Assembly: GCA_949285905.1 (NCBI GenBank)
Contig: CASDZV010000048.1
Coordinates: 1-64,000 of the forward strand
DNA: 64,000 nucleotides
Direction: 5' to 3'
Origin: an uncultured Spirochaetales bacterium
Lineage (GTDB): Bacteria > Spirochaetota > Spirochaetia > Sphaerochaetales > Sphaerochaetaceae
The translations under genes and the position numbers were made by a program. Below are positions 54,210-63,193 of the stretch, piece after piece. Under the pieces are notes generated by a model. It was not told the origin of the DNA, did not search any database, and saw nothing but the letters and a program-made list of their open reading frames with translations. Each line of letters begins with the position of its first letter. Within the stretch, counting starts at the first letter, position 1.

Positions 54210-57188
54210 GTGGAGCCTCTATTTGCAGATTTTCAGTCCTTGCTTGCAATGAGTAAGGAAAAAGCAGAGAAGAACATACAGGAAGCATTGAATTATCTCA
54301 GGCTTGATTTCCGTAATCTAGGTGTCATCATAGGTCAATACCATCCACTGGAAGTGCTTAAGATGGCGGCATGGGAGGAGCGCAGAGTCTCTCGCACTAA
54401 ATCCAGAGATTCTTTTGCCGTTGCTTCTGCCCGTCTTCTTCCTGTACTCCTGCAGTCTGTCGTGCAGAGCACTGATTACGACGTCTCCAATGGTATTTCC
54501 TCCAACAGAAACATAAAGGACAAGGACTGGCAAAGGATCAAGAGCATCGCAGATGATGTTACTAAGCGCCTTACCAGGTCTATTGAATGCTATACTGTCA
54601 TGGCTATCAAGACAGGGAAAGTCTCAGAGGAGAACGGACTCAGGTACAGGGAGCTGCTTTTTGAGGAGGCCTTTCCTCCCGCAGAGGACATTGAACGGGT
54701 TGAACGCCTTTCATACATGACATATGCGGCAATGCAGAGCGCAGAGAGTGTGGTCAGGGAAACATACGGAACAACATCAGAAGTGCTTGTTGACCAGATG
54801 TATAAGGTTATAAAACGCAGTCTTGAAGGTATAGACAGACTCTCCGAAGAAGCTTCCATTTACAAAACAGAGGTCGAGACACTGCTTGCGCAGAAGAGAG
54901 CTGCAGATCCTGAGAGAATAATTTCCGATGAGGATCTTGTCAGAGAAATCATCAGGGAGAATGGCTGGGAGACCCGCGTTTCCCGTCTTGCAGGCGAGCG
55001 TGATGATTTTGATCTTTTCCGGCCTGAGTTTGCCGCTAATCTTCCAGAGAAGACGTATCAGACACTGTCAGTGTATCCTGGTACTGTTGATATCCACGCT
55101 ATGATGCTTAAAGGCTTATGGCCTGCAACTGTCTATCCGTTCCTCCACTTCGGAGATATGTATTTCTCATTTGTTTCGGAGCATATACAGAGCTATAGTC
55201 TCAGGATACTTCAGGAGACAGCAGGACTCTTCCTTAGATACACAGAGGCGACATCCGAGGCTATAAAACTCCTTTTCAGGGAGACTGATAATGTAGATGT
55301 CTATACTTTTGACGGCAACAAGGTTGATGTGACAGTCATGCCATCGCTTACAGAGGTAAATGCATTCACATCCCCGGAATTATTCCAGTCCCGCATAGAA
55401 CGCAGAAAGGAGGAGTGCGGCAAGAAGCCGAGCATCGGTCATAAAGCACTGATAGTTGAACCTGATGATTTCTCTGAACTTCGCGCCATAGGCGATGATG
55501 TCTTCACCTCTTCAGCCTATTTCCTGATCAAGGCCTCTGAGGATGCTGGTGCCCGGAAAGTCTTTTATCGCATGATTTTCGGACAGCTGGAGATTCCTGA
55601 ACCGACTGAATATGATTCCATCATCGATCCTGATGAGATTGCAGATGAGGAGATTCCAGATGAAGAGGTCCTCGCTGATGATATCACTGATGAGTATGAG
55701 TATGACAGCGAGGATGAAGAGGAGAAGGAACGGCGTATCGAGGAGAAAGAGAAGGCTCTGGAAGAGACGATACCTGAAGACAGCATCAGTTATGAACGCA
55801 GTGCTGAGATAGAGAAGCTTGCGGAGAAATATGAGCTTACAAATGACATCATCAAGCGTGATGAAGAGGCAGAAGCTGAAGCTGATGAATATGAGAGAGA
55901 ACTCGATGAGGACGAATTCTCATATGATGATTATCCAGATGAGACTGAGACAGCTGATGATATAGATCCAGAGATGGAGAGAATCTATGACGAGGCAGAG
56001 AAAGATGATGAATATGCAGATGACAGCTCTGCGGATACAGATCAGCTGACATTCCTTGATGAACTTTTCAGTGATGATGACCTCAAAGAAGCTGAGAAGA
56101 TTGCCGATGAGGAGTTTGCGGAGGAGGAAGAGGAGGAGTACGAGAAGGCGGAGAAGGAAGCTGCCGCGTTTTCCGAGACTGCAGAGACCGTACATCGTGA
56201 AGACGTAGTAGAAGAGGCGAGCGAGGAAGAGGAATGCGATGCATCTCTGAATGCAGATGCAGAGTTGGATGAGTTCCCTTGTTTCAGTACTGAAGAGGAT
56301 TCAGCCAGTGAAGAAGAGAGCACATACAAAGCTGTTCCTGATGAGAATGTACCCGAGTGCTGTGCAGAACAGGATGAATCCGTTGCAGAAGTGACAGAAG
56401 CAGAGCAGCCTCAAATGGAGTTCGCATCTTCTGAAAATTCTGAAGAGGATGAATCTGAGTACTTGGCCGAGGAAGCACAGACTGAGCGTAAAGCTGATTC
56501 TTGTTCTGGTAATAAAAGCGCTGGAAACAGCGGAGATGAAGCTGTTGATTCCGTTCCTGCTGCAGATGCGCTGGAGGCCGAAGAAGTCACATCTTCTGAA
56601 GGTGGCTTGACTGTATCTACGGATGGAGAGACAACGGAAAGTCTTATTGATAAAGGTCTTGTAAAGCCTGTGGAGCTTGCAGGTGGCGGCAAGGTCTTTG
56701 TCATGACAGAGCGCGAGGAAGCTGTATCTGAGGAGAAGCCGGAATCTGAGCCGGAAGAGCTTCATCTTTCTGGAATCCTTGGCGAGATAGCAGCAAAACT
56801 TGATGCAGATAATCCTTTCATGAGGTTCATCGCCGCTGCGGACGATGAGATGAAGGAGTATCTTGGCAAAGTGATTAAATCGAGCTGGGAGAAGCAGAGA
56901 ACAGATGGAAAGGATAAGATGTTCTCAATTTTCGATTATTCAATATCAGTAATCATTGCAAACGGAGTGGTAAATGACTCACTCAGACGTGAATCACTTC
57001 TGAATAATGCGGGTGCCGTTATGTATTCCCGTCATAAGGACAAGTGGGATGCGATTATCCTTTCGATCAATGATGATTTCACTCTCATCGATGCCTTTGA
57101 GGAAAGTGTCACCCCTGAAAGCTTCTCATCTTCCAACTGGAAGATCTGCAGAGTCATTGGCGAGCAGCTTATCGCAAGAGGTCATTGA
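54210..57188 (+). CDS. 992-residue protein with a very long acidic linker, function unknown
   Basis: Not recognised as any family. Residues 1 to about 460 are folded and mostly helical (AEKNIQEALNYLRLDFRNLG, EVLKMAAWEERRVSRTK), with no membrane segment or signal. Residues about 460-845 are extremely rich in Asp and Glu (for example YDSEDEEEKERRIEEKE and KIADEEFAEEEEEEYEKAE), low in Lys and surely disordered. Residues about 845-992 are folded again (HLSGILGEIAAKL, NPFMRFIAAADDEMKEYLGK, FDYSISVIIANGVV). Start is GTG at 54210 after CAGGAG. Its stop overlaps the next ATG (TGATG), so it is the first gene of an operon with inositol-monophosphatase-like and HAD-RidA genes. Cytoplasmic. Confidence 0.8.
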   Translation: MEPLFADFQSLLAMSKEKAEKNIQEALNYLRLDFRNLGVIIGQYHPLEVLKMAAWEERRVSRTKSRDSFAVASARLLPVLLQSVVQSTDYDVSNGISSNRNIKDKDWQRIKSIADDVTKRLTRSIECYTVMAIKTGKVSEENGLRYRELLFEEAFPPAEDIERVERLSYMTYAAMQSAESVVRETYGTTSEVLVDQMYKVIKRSLEGIDRLSEEASIYKTEVETLLAQKRAADPERIISDEDLVREIIRENGWETRVSRLAGERDDFDLFRPEFAANLPEKTYQTLSVYPGTVDIHAMMLKGLWPATVYPFLHFGDMYFSFVSEHIQSYSLRILQETAGLFLRYTEATSEAIKLLFRETDNVDVYTFDGNKVDVTVMPSLTEVNAFTSPELFQSRIERRKEECGKKPSIGHKALIVEPDDFSELRAIGDDVFTSSAYFLIKASEDAGARKVFYRMIFGQLEIPEPTEYDSIIDPDEIADEEIPDEEVLADDITDEYEYDSEDEEEKERRIEEKEKALEETIPEDSISYERSAEIEKLAEKYELTNDIIKRDEEAEAEADEYERELDEDEFSYDDYPDETETADDIDPEMERIYDEAEKDDEYADDSSADTDQLTFLDELFSDDDLKEAEKIADEEFAEEEEEEYEKAEKEAAAFSETAETVHREDVVEEASEEEECDASLNADAELDEFPCFSTEEDSASEEESTYKAVPDENVPECCAEQDESVAEVTEAEQPQMEFASSENSEEDESEYLAEEAQTERKADSCSGNKSAGNSGDEAVDSVPAADALEAEEVTSSEGGLTVSTDGETTESLIDKGLVKPVELAGGGKVFVMTEREEAVSEEKPESEPEELHLSGILGEIAAKLDADNPFMRFIAAADDEMKEYLGKVIKSSWEKQRTDGKDKMFSIFDYSISVIIANGVVNDSLRRESLLNNAGAVMYSRHKDKWDAIILSINDDFTLIDAFEESVTPESFSSSNWKICRVIGEQLIARGH

Positions 57189-57964
57189 TGGATAGAACAG
57201 CTCTCAGAAAACGTTTTGAAGAAGCCAGACATATTGCACAGGAAGCTTCTTCATTTCTTCTTTCCCATGAGAATCTCAGAAAGAGCATCACAGCCAAGGC
57301 CGAGAATGACTATGTGACAAGTGCTGATAAAGAATGCGAGAGGATTATAATCTCGCGCATCAGAACTTCATTTCCTGAAGATAGTATTTTAGGTGAGGAG
57401 TCCGGCGTGCTTGATGGGAAAAGACAGTCGCGCTGGATCATCGATCCTATAGATGGCACTGTGAACTTTATGTCATCATTCCCCGACTATACTGTTTCAA
57501 TTGGTTTTGAGGATGAAGGGGAGCTTGTTTTCGGTGTTGTGATGGTACCTCGGCAGAATGAGCTCTTCTCCGCATTCAGAGGGGAGGGGGCATTCCTCAA
57601 TGGTGAACCCATACATACTGATGAGACAACCCCGCTATCTGAGACGCTTGCGCTACTTGTCCCTCCTCATCGGCATCATACGCTGCTGCATGGTTACATC
57701 GGGAAGATGGAAAGGTTTTATTATCTTGTCTCCGATATGCGTTCAATCGGTTCTGCAGCCCTATCGCTCTGCTATGTTGCCGCAGGCAGGTGCTCAATTT
57801 ATTATGAGATAGGTCTTCACATCTATGATATCGCGGCAGGAGCTGTCATTCTCCGCGAAGCTGGAGGCCGTGTCAATCTTGTCTGTAAAGATAATGACTG
57901 GATTGAAGTGGCTGCTTCTTCCTCTTCATCCTATGAGGCGATGATGGAGGTGCTGGGTGATTGA
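57188..57964 (+). CDS. Inositol monophosphatase family protein
   Basis: A 258-residue Mg-dependent phosphatase (IMPase/SuhB/FBPase superfamily). Metal site: GEESG (residues near 74) and WIIDPIDGTVNFMSSFPDYT; second motif region ending IYDIAAGAVILREAGGRV. The substrate could be inositol phosphate, a sugar bisphosphate or 3'-phosphoadenosine 5'-phosphate. I start at ATG 57188, overlapping the previous stop codon by one base. It overlaps the next gene by eight bases. Confidence 0.9.
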   Translation: MDRTALRKRFEEARHIAQEASSFLLSHENLRKSITAKAENDYVTSADKECERIIISRIRTSFPEDSILGEESGVLDGKRQSRWIIDPIDGTVNFMSSFPDYTVSIGFEDEGELVFGVVMVPRQNELFSAFRGEGAFLNGEPIHTDETTPLSETLALLVPPHRHHTLLHGYIGKMERFYYLVSDMRSIGSAALSLCYVAAGRCSIYYEIGLHIYDIAAGAVILREAGGRVNLVCKDNDWIEVAASSSSSYEAMMEVLGD

Positions 57965-58994
57965 CGCAGTCCTCTTTGATTTCGATGGAACTCTTGCAGA
58001 TTCTTCTGAAGGGATCTTCCATACAGCACTTTATACTGTGCGGAAACTTGGCGTTGATAGAGAGTACTCATCCGATGATCTGAGGCGTTTTGTCGGTCCT
58101 CCACTGAGACAGTGTTTTGTTATCGCGTTCTCTCTGGATGAGGCTCTTCTTGATGATGCAGTTGCTATCTACAGAGAAGAATACGAGAGAAAAGGCAAGC
58201 TTATGATGCATCTCTATCCTGGCATGGAAGCTGTTCTCAGAGAGCTGAAGGCGATGGGACTGCGGCTTGGCGTTGCCTCTTTCAAACACCGCAGCCTTGT
58301 CAGGGATTGTCTGGAGCGGCTCGGTATTGCCAGTCTTTTTGATACTATCCAGGGGTCGTCGCTCTCTGAGGATCTCACAAAAAGCGATATCATAAATCTT
58401 GCGCTGGATGAGCTTGGAGCTGAACGCAGCTGCACTCTCATGGTGGGTGACACACTCGCAGACCTCGATGGTGCGGAAAATGCGGGTACACTTTTTGCAG
58501 GTGTTTCATATGGTTTCGGTTTCAAACCTGATGAGACAGCAAATGGATTCAGATTATTCTCTTCCCCGGTTGCCTTGCTTCCGTTTGTGAAGAGTATGAA
58601 TGGAGGATATATGATCGAGAGAATCGAAACAAAAGCAGCTCCTGCCGCTATCGGACCATATAGCCAGGCTGTGAAGGCTAACGGAATGGTTTTTGCTTCA
58701 GGTCAGATACCAATCAACCCTGAAACCGGTGCAATTGTCGAAGGATCAGCCGCTGAGCAGGCTGAGCAGGTTTTCAAGAATATCAAGGCTGTGCTCTCTG
58801 CAGCCGGTACTGATATGCCGAAGGTCGTCAAAGCGACAGTATTCCTTGCTGATATGGCAGATTTCGGTGCTGTCAATGAAGTCTACAGCGAGGCATTCAA
58901 GGATTCTCCCGTGCTTCCTGCACGTTCAGCAGTCGCTGTAAAGACACTGCCGAAGAATGTTCAGGTAGAGATAGAGGTCATCGCTTTAGCATGA
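57957..58994 (+). CDS. HAD phosphatase-RidA fusion
   Basis: A 345-residue two-domain protein. Residues 1-215 are a phosphoglycolate phosphatase-like HAD enzyme (LFDFDGTLADSSEG, GVASFKHRS, MVGDTLADLDGAENAG). From Met219 (58611) the sequence is a complete 127-residue RidA/YjgF: APAAIGPYSQAVKANG, FASGQIPINPETG, LPARSAVAVKTLP with the catalytic Arg, VEIEVIALA. GGAGG (58602-58606) stands four bases before the ATG of Met219, so a free RidA can also be made. RidA clears reactive enamines/imines from PLP enzymes. GTG start at 57957 overlaps the IMPase gene. A hairpin follows. Confidence 0.9.
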   Translation: MIDAVLFDFDGTLADSSEGIFHTALYTVRKLGVDREYSSDDLRRFVGPPLRQCFVIAFSLDEALLDDAVAIYREEYERKGKLMMHLYPGMEAVLRELKAMGLRLGVASFKHRSLVRDCLERLGIASLFDTIQGSSLSEDLTKSDIINLALDELGAERSCTLMVGDTLADLDGAENAGTLFAGVSYGFGFKPDETANGFRLFSSPVALLPFVKSMNGGYMIERIETKAAPAAIGPYSQAVKANGMVFASGQIPINPETGAIVEGSAAEQAEQVFKNIKAVLSAAGTDMPKVVKATVFLADMADFGAVNEVYSEAFKDSPVLPARSAVAVKTLPKNVQVEIEVIALA

Positions 58995-58997
58995 ATT

Positions 58998-59038
58998 AAT
59001 CCCCGGCAAAATGAGGTGAACCCTCAAAGCCGGGGATT
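58998..59038 (+). terminator. Hairpin after the HAD-RidA gene
   Basis: AATCCCCGGC (58998-59007) pairs perfectly with GCCGGGGATT (59029-59038) around a 21-base loop. The T-tail is poor; it may end or protect the transcript and separates it from the convergent regulator gene. Confidence 0.6.
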
Positions 59039-59056
59039 GCAATATTTCCATTCCAT

Positions 59057-59710
59057 TTACTCGTTGTTTTCTTCAACTTTGTTCCTGATGATTTCAAGAT
59101 CGCTGTAGAGTGTGAATTTGCTGATTCCGAGTATTTTGCAGATTTTGTCCCCTGATTTAGATATCTGCATCGCTCCTTTCTCGTCAAGAAATGACAGGAA
59201 ATCGAGTCTTTCGCTTTTTGTGAGCTTTTTCGGGTCTTTGTTCGCTATTGCGGTAGCCTGCTGTATGAGATAATCAAGAAGACTCTCAACATCCGATGCG
59301 AAGAACTCGGACTGGTCATTCAGCTCGAATTTGTTATATTGCTTCAGGAAGCTCTCGAACTGTATAGACTCTGTTATATCGAGATTGATGCACAGCGATC
59401 CGATTACTTTTCCTTCTGTGTTGCGGATATACATCGACGAAGAGCGGAGAATCTTACCATCCGTTGTCGTCGTGACGTAATTGAAGCGGTCTCCGTCAAC
59501 TACGCTTCCGCTGAGCACCTCAAGGCCGAGATTGCTTCCACAGCCACCGATCTTCCTGTTCGTTATATTCCCGTTTCTTATATCTATGATGGTGCTTGAG
59601 TAATCTTTTTCGAGGTCATGGAGAACAACTTCACATTTATTGCCGAATTCAGCGGCAATAAGTGTCAACAGCTGTTTGAATAGATTGATTTCGTCGTTAA
59701 TATGCTTCAT
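59057..59710 (-). CDS. YheO/DauR-type transcriptional regulator
   Basis: A 217-residue regulator. The N-terminal part is a YheO-like PAS domain (LIAAEFGNKCEVVLHDLEKD, VSGSVVDGDRFNYVTTTTDG, GSLCINLDITESI). The C-terminal part is a helix-turn-helix (KLTKSERLDFLSFLDEKGAM, then ICKILGISKFTLYSDLEIIR). The family includes DauR, the D-arginine utilisation repressor. I use ATG 59710 with GGAGGA upstream. Divergent position suggests it controls the mannoside-type operon at 60031, for which three repeated A+T-rich boxes (59824-60002) are candidate sites. The ligand is unknown. Confidence 0.85.
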   Translation of the reverse strand: MKHINDEINLFKQLLTLIAAEFGNKCEVVLHDLEKDYSSTIIDIRNGNITNRKIGGCGSNLGLEVLSGSVVDGDRFNYVTTTTDGKILRSSSMYIRNTEGKVIGSLCINLDITESIQFESFLKQYNKFELNDQSEFFASDVESLLDYLIQQATAIANKDPKKLTKSERLDFLSFLDEKGAMQISKSGDKICKILGISKFTLYSDLEIIRNKVEENNE

Positions 59711-59823
59711 ATGTCCTCCAAGTAATGGTGTCATTATACCAACGATTTCCCCAAATCCCAAATATTTTTTTGTAATTATGCAAAACTAATAAAAAATTGT
59801 TTGGTTTTTATCGAAAACTGAAA

Positions 59824-60002
59824 TCCTGAAAATTCTTTATAAATATTCTAATATTTTTGAGAAAATGCTGTTAAATTCTGAAAATTTTTGTTGACAACTC
59901 CCTTTTTGATGGTAGATTGGTAGTTGTAAGGATGGATTATCAGAAAAATTTTAAGTTTTTGAAGATGGATTTCTTTGATATTTTATCCTGAAAATTTTTT
60001 AT
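59824..60002. repeat. Three direct 17-base repeats around the promoter
   Basis: TCCTGAAAATTCTTTAT (59824-59840), TTCTGAAAATTTTTGTT (59876-59892) and TCCTGAAAATTTTTTAT (59986-60002), same orientation, starts 52 and 110 bases apart. The second one touches the -35 hexamer. Candidate binding sites for the divergent regulator. Confidence 0.5.
59891..59918 (+). promoter_or_regulatory. Predicted promoter of the mannoside-type operon
   Basis: TTGACA (59891-59896, perfect consensus) and TAGATT (59913-59918) with a 16-base spacer, giving a leader of about 105 bases before the start at 60031. Confidence 0.6.
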
Positions 60003-60030
60003 TGCAGTTTTTCAAAGGAGGACTGGATTT

Positions 60031-61311
60031 ATGCACAAGAAGCTTATTGGTCTTGTGGCTCTTCTCGCCATGATGCTTGTTATGGTTCCTGTATTTGCAG
60101 GTGGATCGCAGGAAAAGAGTGCAGACGGCCCAGAGGTAATCACATTCTGGTATACAAACACTGGTGCTGAAGCGGAGACATATGAGAGGGCTATTGCAGA
60201 ATACAATGCATCTCAGAGTCAGTATAAGGTGGAAGGACTCAGCGTCACAGACCTTCAGAAGATTATTGTTGCCATGAGCAGCAATGAAGCTCCTGATGTA
60301 ATCAAGATTTCTAATTCCTCTGTCATCCAGTATCAGAACAATGGCCTTGTAGAGTGTCTTGATGAATACATCGCAGCAGATAATTTTGATCTGAATGCTT
60401 ATTCACCGGCTTCAATTCAGGCAAATACAATGGATGGATCTGTATATGCACTTCCAATCGATGCATACTCAATCCAGATGTTCTATAACAAGGACCTTCT
60501 CGAGGCTGCTGGTTATACAGAGCCACCCAAGACAATGGAAGAGATGTATGAGATGGCAGTAGCTGCTACAAAGCTCGATGCAAATGGAAACATTGAGGTT
60601 CTCGGATATCCTCTCTTCCCATATGCTTCAGCTCGCCAGGAGCTTATTTATGGCTTCGGCGGAACATGGTGGGATGAGAACGGCAAGCCGACTCCGCAGG
60701 ATCCAGGTGTTCTCGCATCTCTTGAGATGAACGTGAAGTATCGTGAGCAGTTCGGTGGCAGCAACCTTGATTCTTTCATCGCTACAGCTAACACAAACAG
60801 ATACACAGAGCAGGATATGTTCTTCACAGGTCATCAGCTCTTCAGACTTGATGGACCATGGCTTCCTCAGATGATGAAGAACTTCAATTCGACAGTTAAC
60901 TATGGTATCTGCTTCGTTCCTGGAACAGAGGCTGAGCCAGAGCTTCTCGGATCAAGCCGCTATGAGACAGACTCTATCTTCATTCCTATCATGTCCGAGC
61001 ACAAGGATGGAGCATGGGATTTCATCAAGTGGCTTGCAGGTCCGGTAGGTGCAAAGATTATTGAAATCGGTAACGGCAACCTCCCAGCTCTCATCGAGCT
61101 CTATGATGACGAGGATATCCTTGCACAGCCAGGATTCGGCGAGTTCATCGAAGCACTTCAGCTTGGTAAGGGCGTCCAGTATCCTGACATGAACGATTTC
61201 GATGAGTATATCTCAATGATCAACGCTTCTCTCGATACAGTTTATGCTCTCAGAGCAACACCGGAGGAAGCAATGGCAGCGCTTGCAGAGCAGTCTGCAA
61301 ATCTCAACTGA
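60031..61311 (+). CDS. Sugar ABC transporter substrate-binding protein (family 1)
   Basis: A 426-residue exported binding protein. Signal peptide MHKKLIGLVALLAMMLVMVPVFA, then GGSQEKSAD with no lipobox cysteine. Family 1 blocks: ITFWYTNTGAEAETYERAIA, ALPIDAYSIQMFYNKDLLEA and WDFIKWLAGP. It should bind an oligosaccharide. It is the first gene of an operon with two permeases and beta-mannosidase, so mannosides are the most likely ligand. AAAGGAGG is the ribosome binding site. A hairpin separates it from the permeases. Confidence 0.92.
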   Translation: MHKKLIGLVALLAMMLVMVPVFAGGSQEKSADGPEVITFWYTNTGAEAETYERAIAEYNASQSQYKVEGLSVTDLQKIIVAMSSNEAPDVIKISNSSVIQYQNNGLVECLDEYIAADNFDLNAYSPASIQANTMDGSVYALPIDAYSIQMFYNKDLLEAAGYTEPPKTMEEMYEMAVAATKLDANGNIEVLGYPLFPYASARQELIYGFGGTWWDENGKPTPQDPGVLASLEMNVKYREQFGGSNLDSFIATANTNRYTEQDMFFTGHQLFRLDGPWLPQMMKNFNSTVNYGICFVPGTEAEPELLGSSRYETDSIFIPIMSEHKDGAWDFIKWLAGPVGAKIIEIGNGNLPALIELYDDEDILAQPGFGEFIEALQLGKGVQYPDMNDFDEYISMINASLDTVYALRATPEEAMAALAEQSANLN

Positions 61312-61324
61312 GATATCTGACAGA

Positions 61325-61356
61325 CTTTCCGGTACGGGGTTTCCTGTGCCGGAAAG
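61325..61356 (+). promoter_or_regulatory. Intercistronic hairpin after the binding protein gene
   Basis: CTTTCCGGTAC (61325-61335) pairs with GTGCCGGAAAG (61346-61356), one G-T pair, loop of 10. No T-run. Probably limits readthrough or stabilises the upstream mRNA, as at 8941-8970. Confidence 0.6.
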
Positions 61357-61374
61357 CTCATACGGAGGTTATCT

Positions 61375-62295
61375 ATGAAACTGAATCAGCATCAGCGCGA
61401 TTTCAGAAATGGTCTGCTGTTTGCTCTTCCATGGATTTTCGGGTTTCTGGCATTGAGTGTTTATCCTCTTGTAGCCTCGCTCTATTATAGCTTCACAGAA
61501 TTCAATGCTGTCACAACGCCTAAATGGGTGGGCTTTGAGAATTTCGTTGATGTTTTTCATGATCCGCTGGTCTGGAAGAGCCTCAAGAATACCTTGTTCA
61601 TGGTGTGCGTATCCACGCCTGTGAATCTTTTTGTAGCCCTTATACTAGCAACAATTGTCTCCAGGAATTTCAAGGGCAGGGGATTCGTGAGAACAGCATT
61701 CTTCCTTCCATCTGTCATTCCTATGATTGCAGCCACAATGGTCTGGATCTGGATGTTTGACCCGACTTATGGATACATCAATAATGTGCTTTCCATTTTT
61801 GGTATCCAGGGACCGGCATGGCTTATGGATGCGAAATATACTAAATGGGCTCTGGTCCTGATGGGAACCTGGAATGTCGGAACAACAATGCTTGTCTGTC
61901 TTGCTTCTCTCCAGGAAGTGCCTACAAGCTATTATGAATCTGCGGAGATGGATGGTGCTGGCGCTATCAGAAGATTCTTCTATATCACAATCCCTTGCAT
62001 CGCCCATGTTCTTGTTTATCAGGCAATACTCGGAATCATCAACGCATTCCAGTACTTCCAGCAGGTTTATATCATTGTCACAGCTAATTCCGGTGTTAAG
62101 GGTGGAAGTGCTGCAGGCGGTCCAGAGAACTCTATCCTCATGTATCCGCTTTACATTTTCCACAATGCCTTCACATACCTGAAGATGGGTAAGGCATCCG
62201 CGATGGCATGGATTCTCTTTATTGTCGTTGCTATCCTGGCTGTCCTTATGGTCAAACTGACAAAGAAAACTACAGAGAATGCAGGAGTCGAATGA
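61375..62295 (+). CDS. Sugar ABC transporter permease (MalF/UgpA type)
   Basis: A 306-residue inner membrane protein with six predicted segments. N-terminal LFALPWIFGFLALSVYPLVA; EAA loop YESAEMDGAGAIRRFFYITIP. It is the first CUT1 permease of the mannoside-type operon. The ribosome binding site is GGAGGTT. It overlaps the second permease by four bases (ATGA). No ATPase is encoded nearby. Confidence 0.92.
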   Translation: MKLNQHQRDFRNGLLFALPWIFGFLALSVYPLVASLYYSFTEFNAVTTPKWVGFENFVDVFHDPLVWKSLKNTLFMVCVSTPVNLFVALILATIVSRNFKGRGFVRTAFFLPSVIPMIAATMVWIWMFDPTYGYINNVLSIFGIQGPAWLMDAKYTKWALVLMGTWNVGTTMLVCLASLQEVPTSYYESAEMDGAGAIRRFFYITIPCIAHVLVYQAILGIINAFQYFQQVYIIVTANSGVKGGSAAGGPENSILMYPLYIFHNAFTYLKMGKASAMAWILFIVVAILAVLMVKLTKKTTENAGVE

Positions 62296-63137
62296 TGAAT
62301 AATTTAATGCACAATAAAATAAAGCTTGGCAGCATCCTGTTCTTCATATTGATTGCGCTGCTTGTGATAATTTACATCTCACCGTTCTGTGTCATGTTCT
62401 TCACATCATTCAAGACAAACAGTGATGCATTCACCATTCCTGTAAAGCTTCTGCCTCGTGAGTGGGTAGCTGAAAACTATCCGGCAGCTATGGCGACAAT
62501 CCCGTATTTCAGATACATGGGAAATACGATTTTCATCACAGTCCTCTCTGTGATGGGACAGCTCATCGTAACACCGATGGTCGCATATTCGCTTTCGAAG
62601 ATTAACTGGAAGGGATCTAAGATCATCTCAGGACTTCTGATGGCAACAATGATGATTCCTATCACAGTAACGATGGTTCCGCTTTACAGGATTTACTCGA
62701 AGCTGGGACTTACGAATACATATGTCCCTCTGATTCTTCCGACATTCCTTGGAAAGGCTTTCTATATCATCATCACGCGCCAGTTCTTCATGGGTGTGCC
62801 TAACAGCTTGATAGAAGCGGCGAAGATTGATGGAGCTAATGAGCTTCAGCGCTATATCAGGATTGCGCTTCCTCTCACAAAGCCTGTCCTCACAACAGTC
62901 GGAATCTATGCATTCCTTGATGCCTGGAGTGATTACCTCATGCCGATGATCTTCATCTCCAAGCCTGATAAGTATACTCTCTCATTAGGTTTGCAGCAGT
63001 TCATGAGTGAATACTCTGTTGACTGGGCTCGTCTGATGGCAGCGGCTATGATATTTGTCCTTCCTGTCATAATCCTGTTCGCTGTGTTCCAGAAGAACTT
63101 TGTTCGTGGTGTGGCGACAAGCGGACTCAAGGCATAA
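62292..63137 (+). CDS. Sugar ABC transporter permease (MalG/UgpE type)
   Basis: A 281-residue inner membrane protein, six predicted segments (first about residues 13-35), EAA loop EAAKIDGANELQRYIRIALP. It is the second permease of the pair. I use ATG 62292 (overlap ATGA, GCAGGAG upstream); a second ATG directly follows. The longer frame from 62208 lies inside the first permease. Confidence 0.92.
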   Translation: MMNNLMHNKIKLGSILFFILIALLVIIYISPFCVMFFTSFKTNSDAFTIPVKLLPREWVAENYPAAMATIPYFRYMGNTIFITVLSVMGQLIVTPMVAYSLSKINWKGSKIISGLLMATMMIPITVTMVPLYRIYSKLGLTNTYVPLILPTFLGKAFYIIITRQFFMGVPNSLIEAAKIDGANELQRYIRIALPLTKPVLTTVGIYAFLDAWSDYLMPMIFISKPDKYTLSLGLQQFMSEYSVDWARLMAAAMIFVLPVIILFAVFQKNFVRGVATSGLKA

Positions 63138-63143
63138 CAAAAT

Positions 63144-63165
63144 GGCGGGGCTGAGGCCCTGCCTT
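63144..63165 (+). promoter_or_regulatory. Hairpin between permease and beta-mannosidase genes
   Basis: GGCGGGGC (63144-63151) pairs with GCCCTGCC (63156-63163), one G-T pair, loop TGAG. Only TT follows, so it is a weak terminator or an mRNA-stabilising hairpin within the operon. Confidence 0.45.
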
Positions 63166-63193
63166 CAATCTTAGTATCAGAAAAGAGAATAAA

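Larger units (their letters stand above)
59711..60030. other. Divergent regulatory region
   Basis: A 320-base A+T-rich region without genes. It holds a promoter for the operon (59891-59918), three 17-base repeats, and the promoter of the divergent regulator, which I could not place exactly. Confidence 0.6.
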
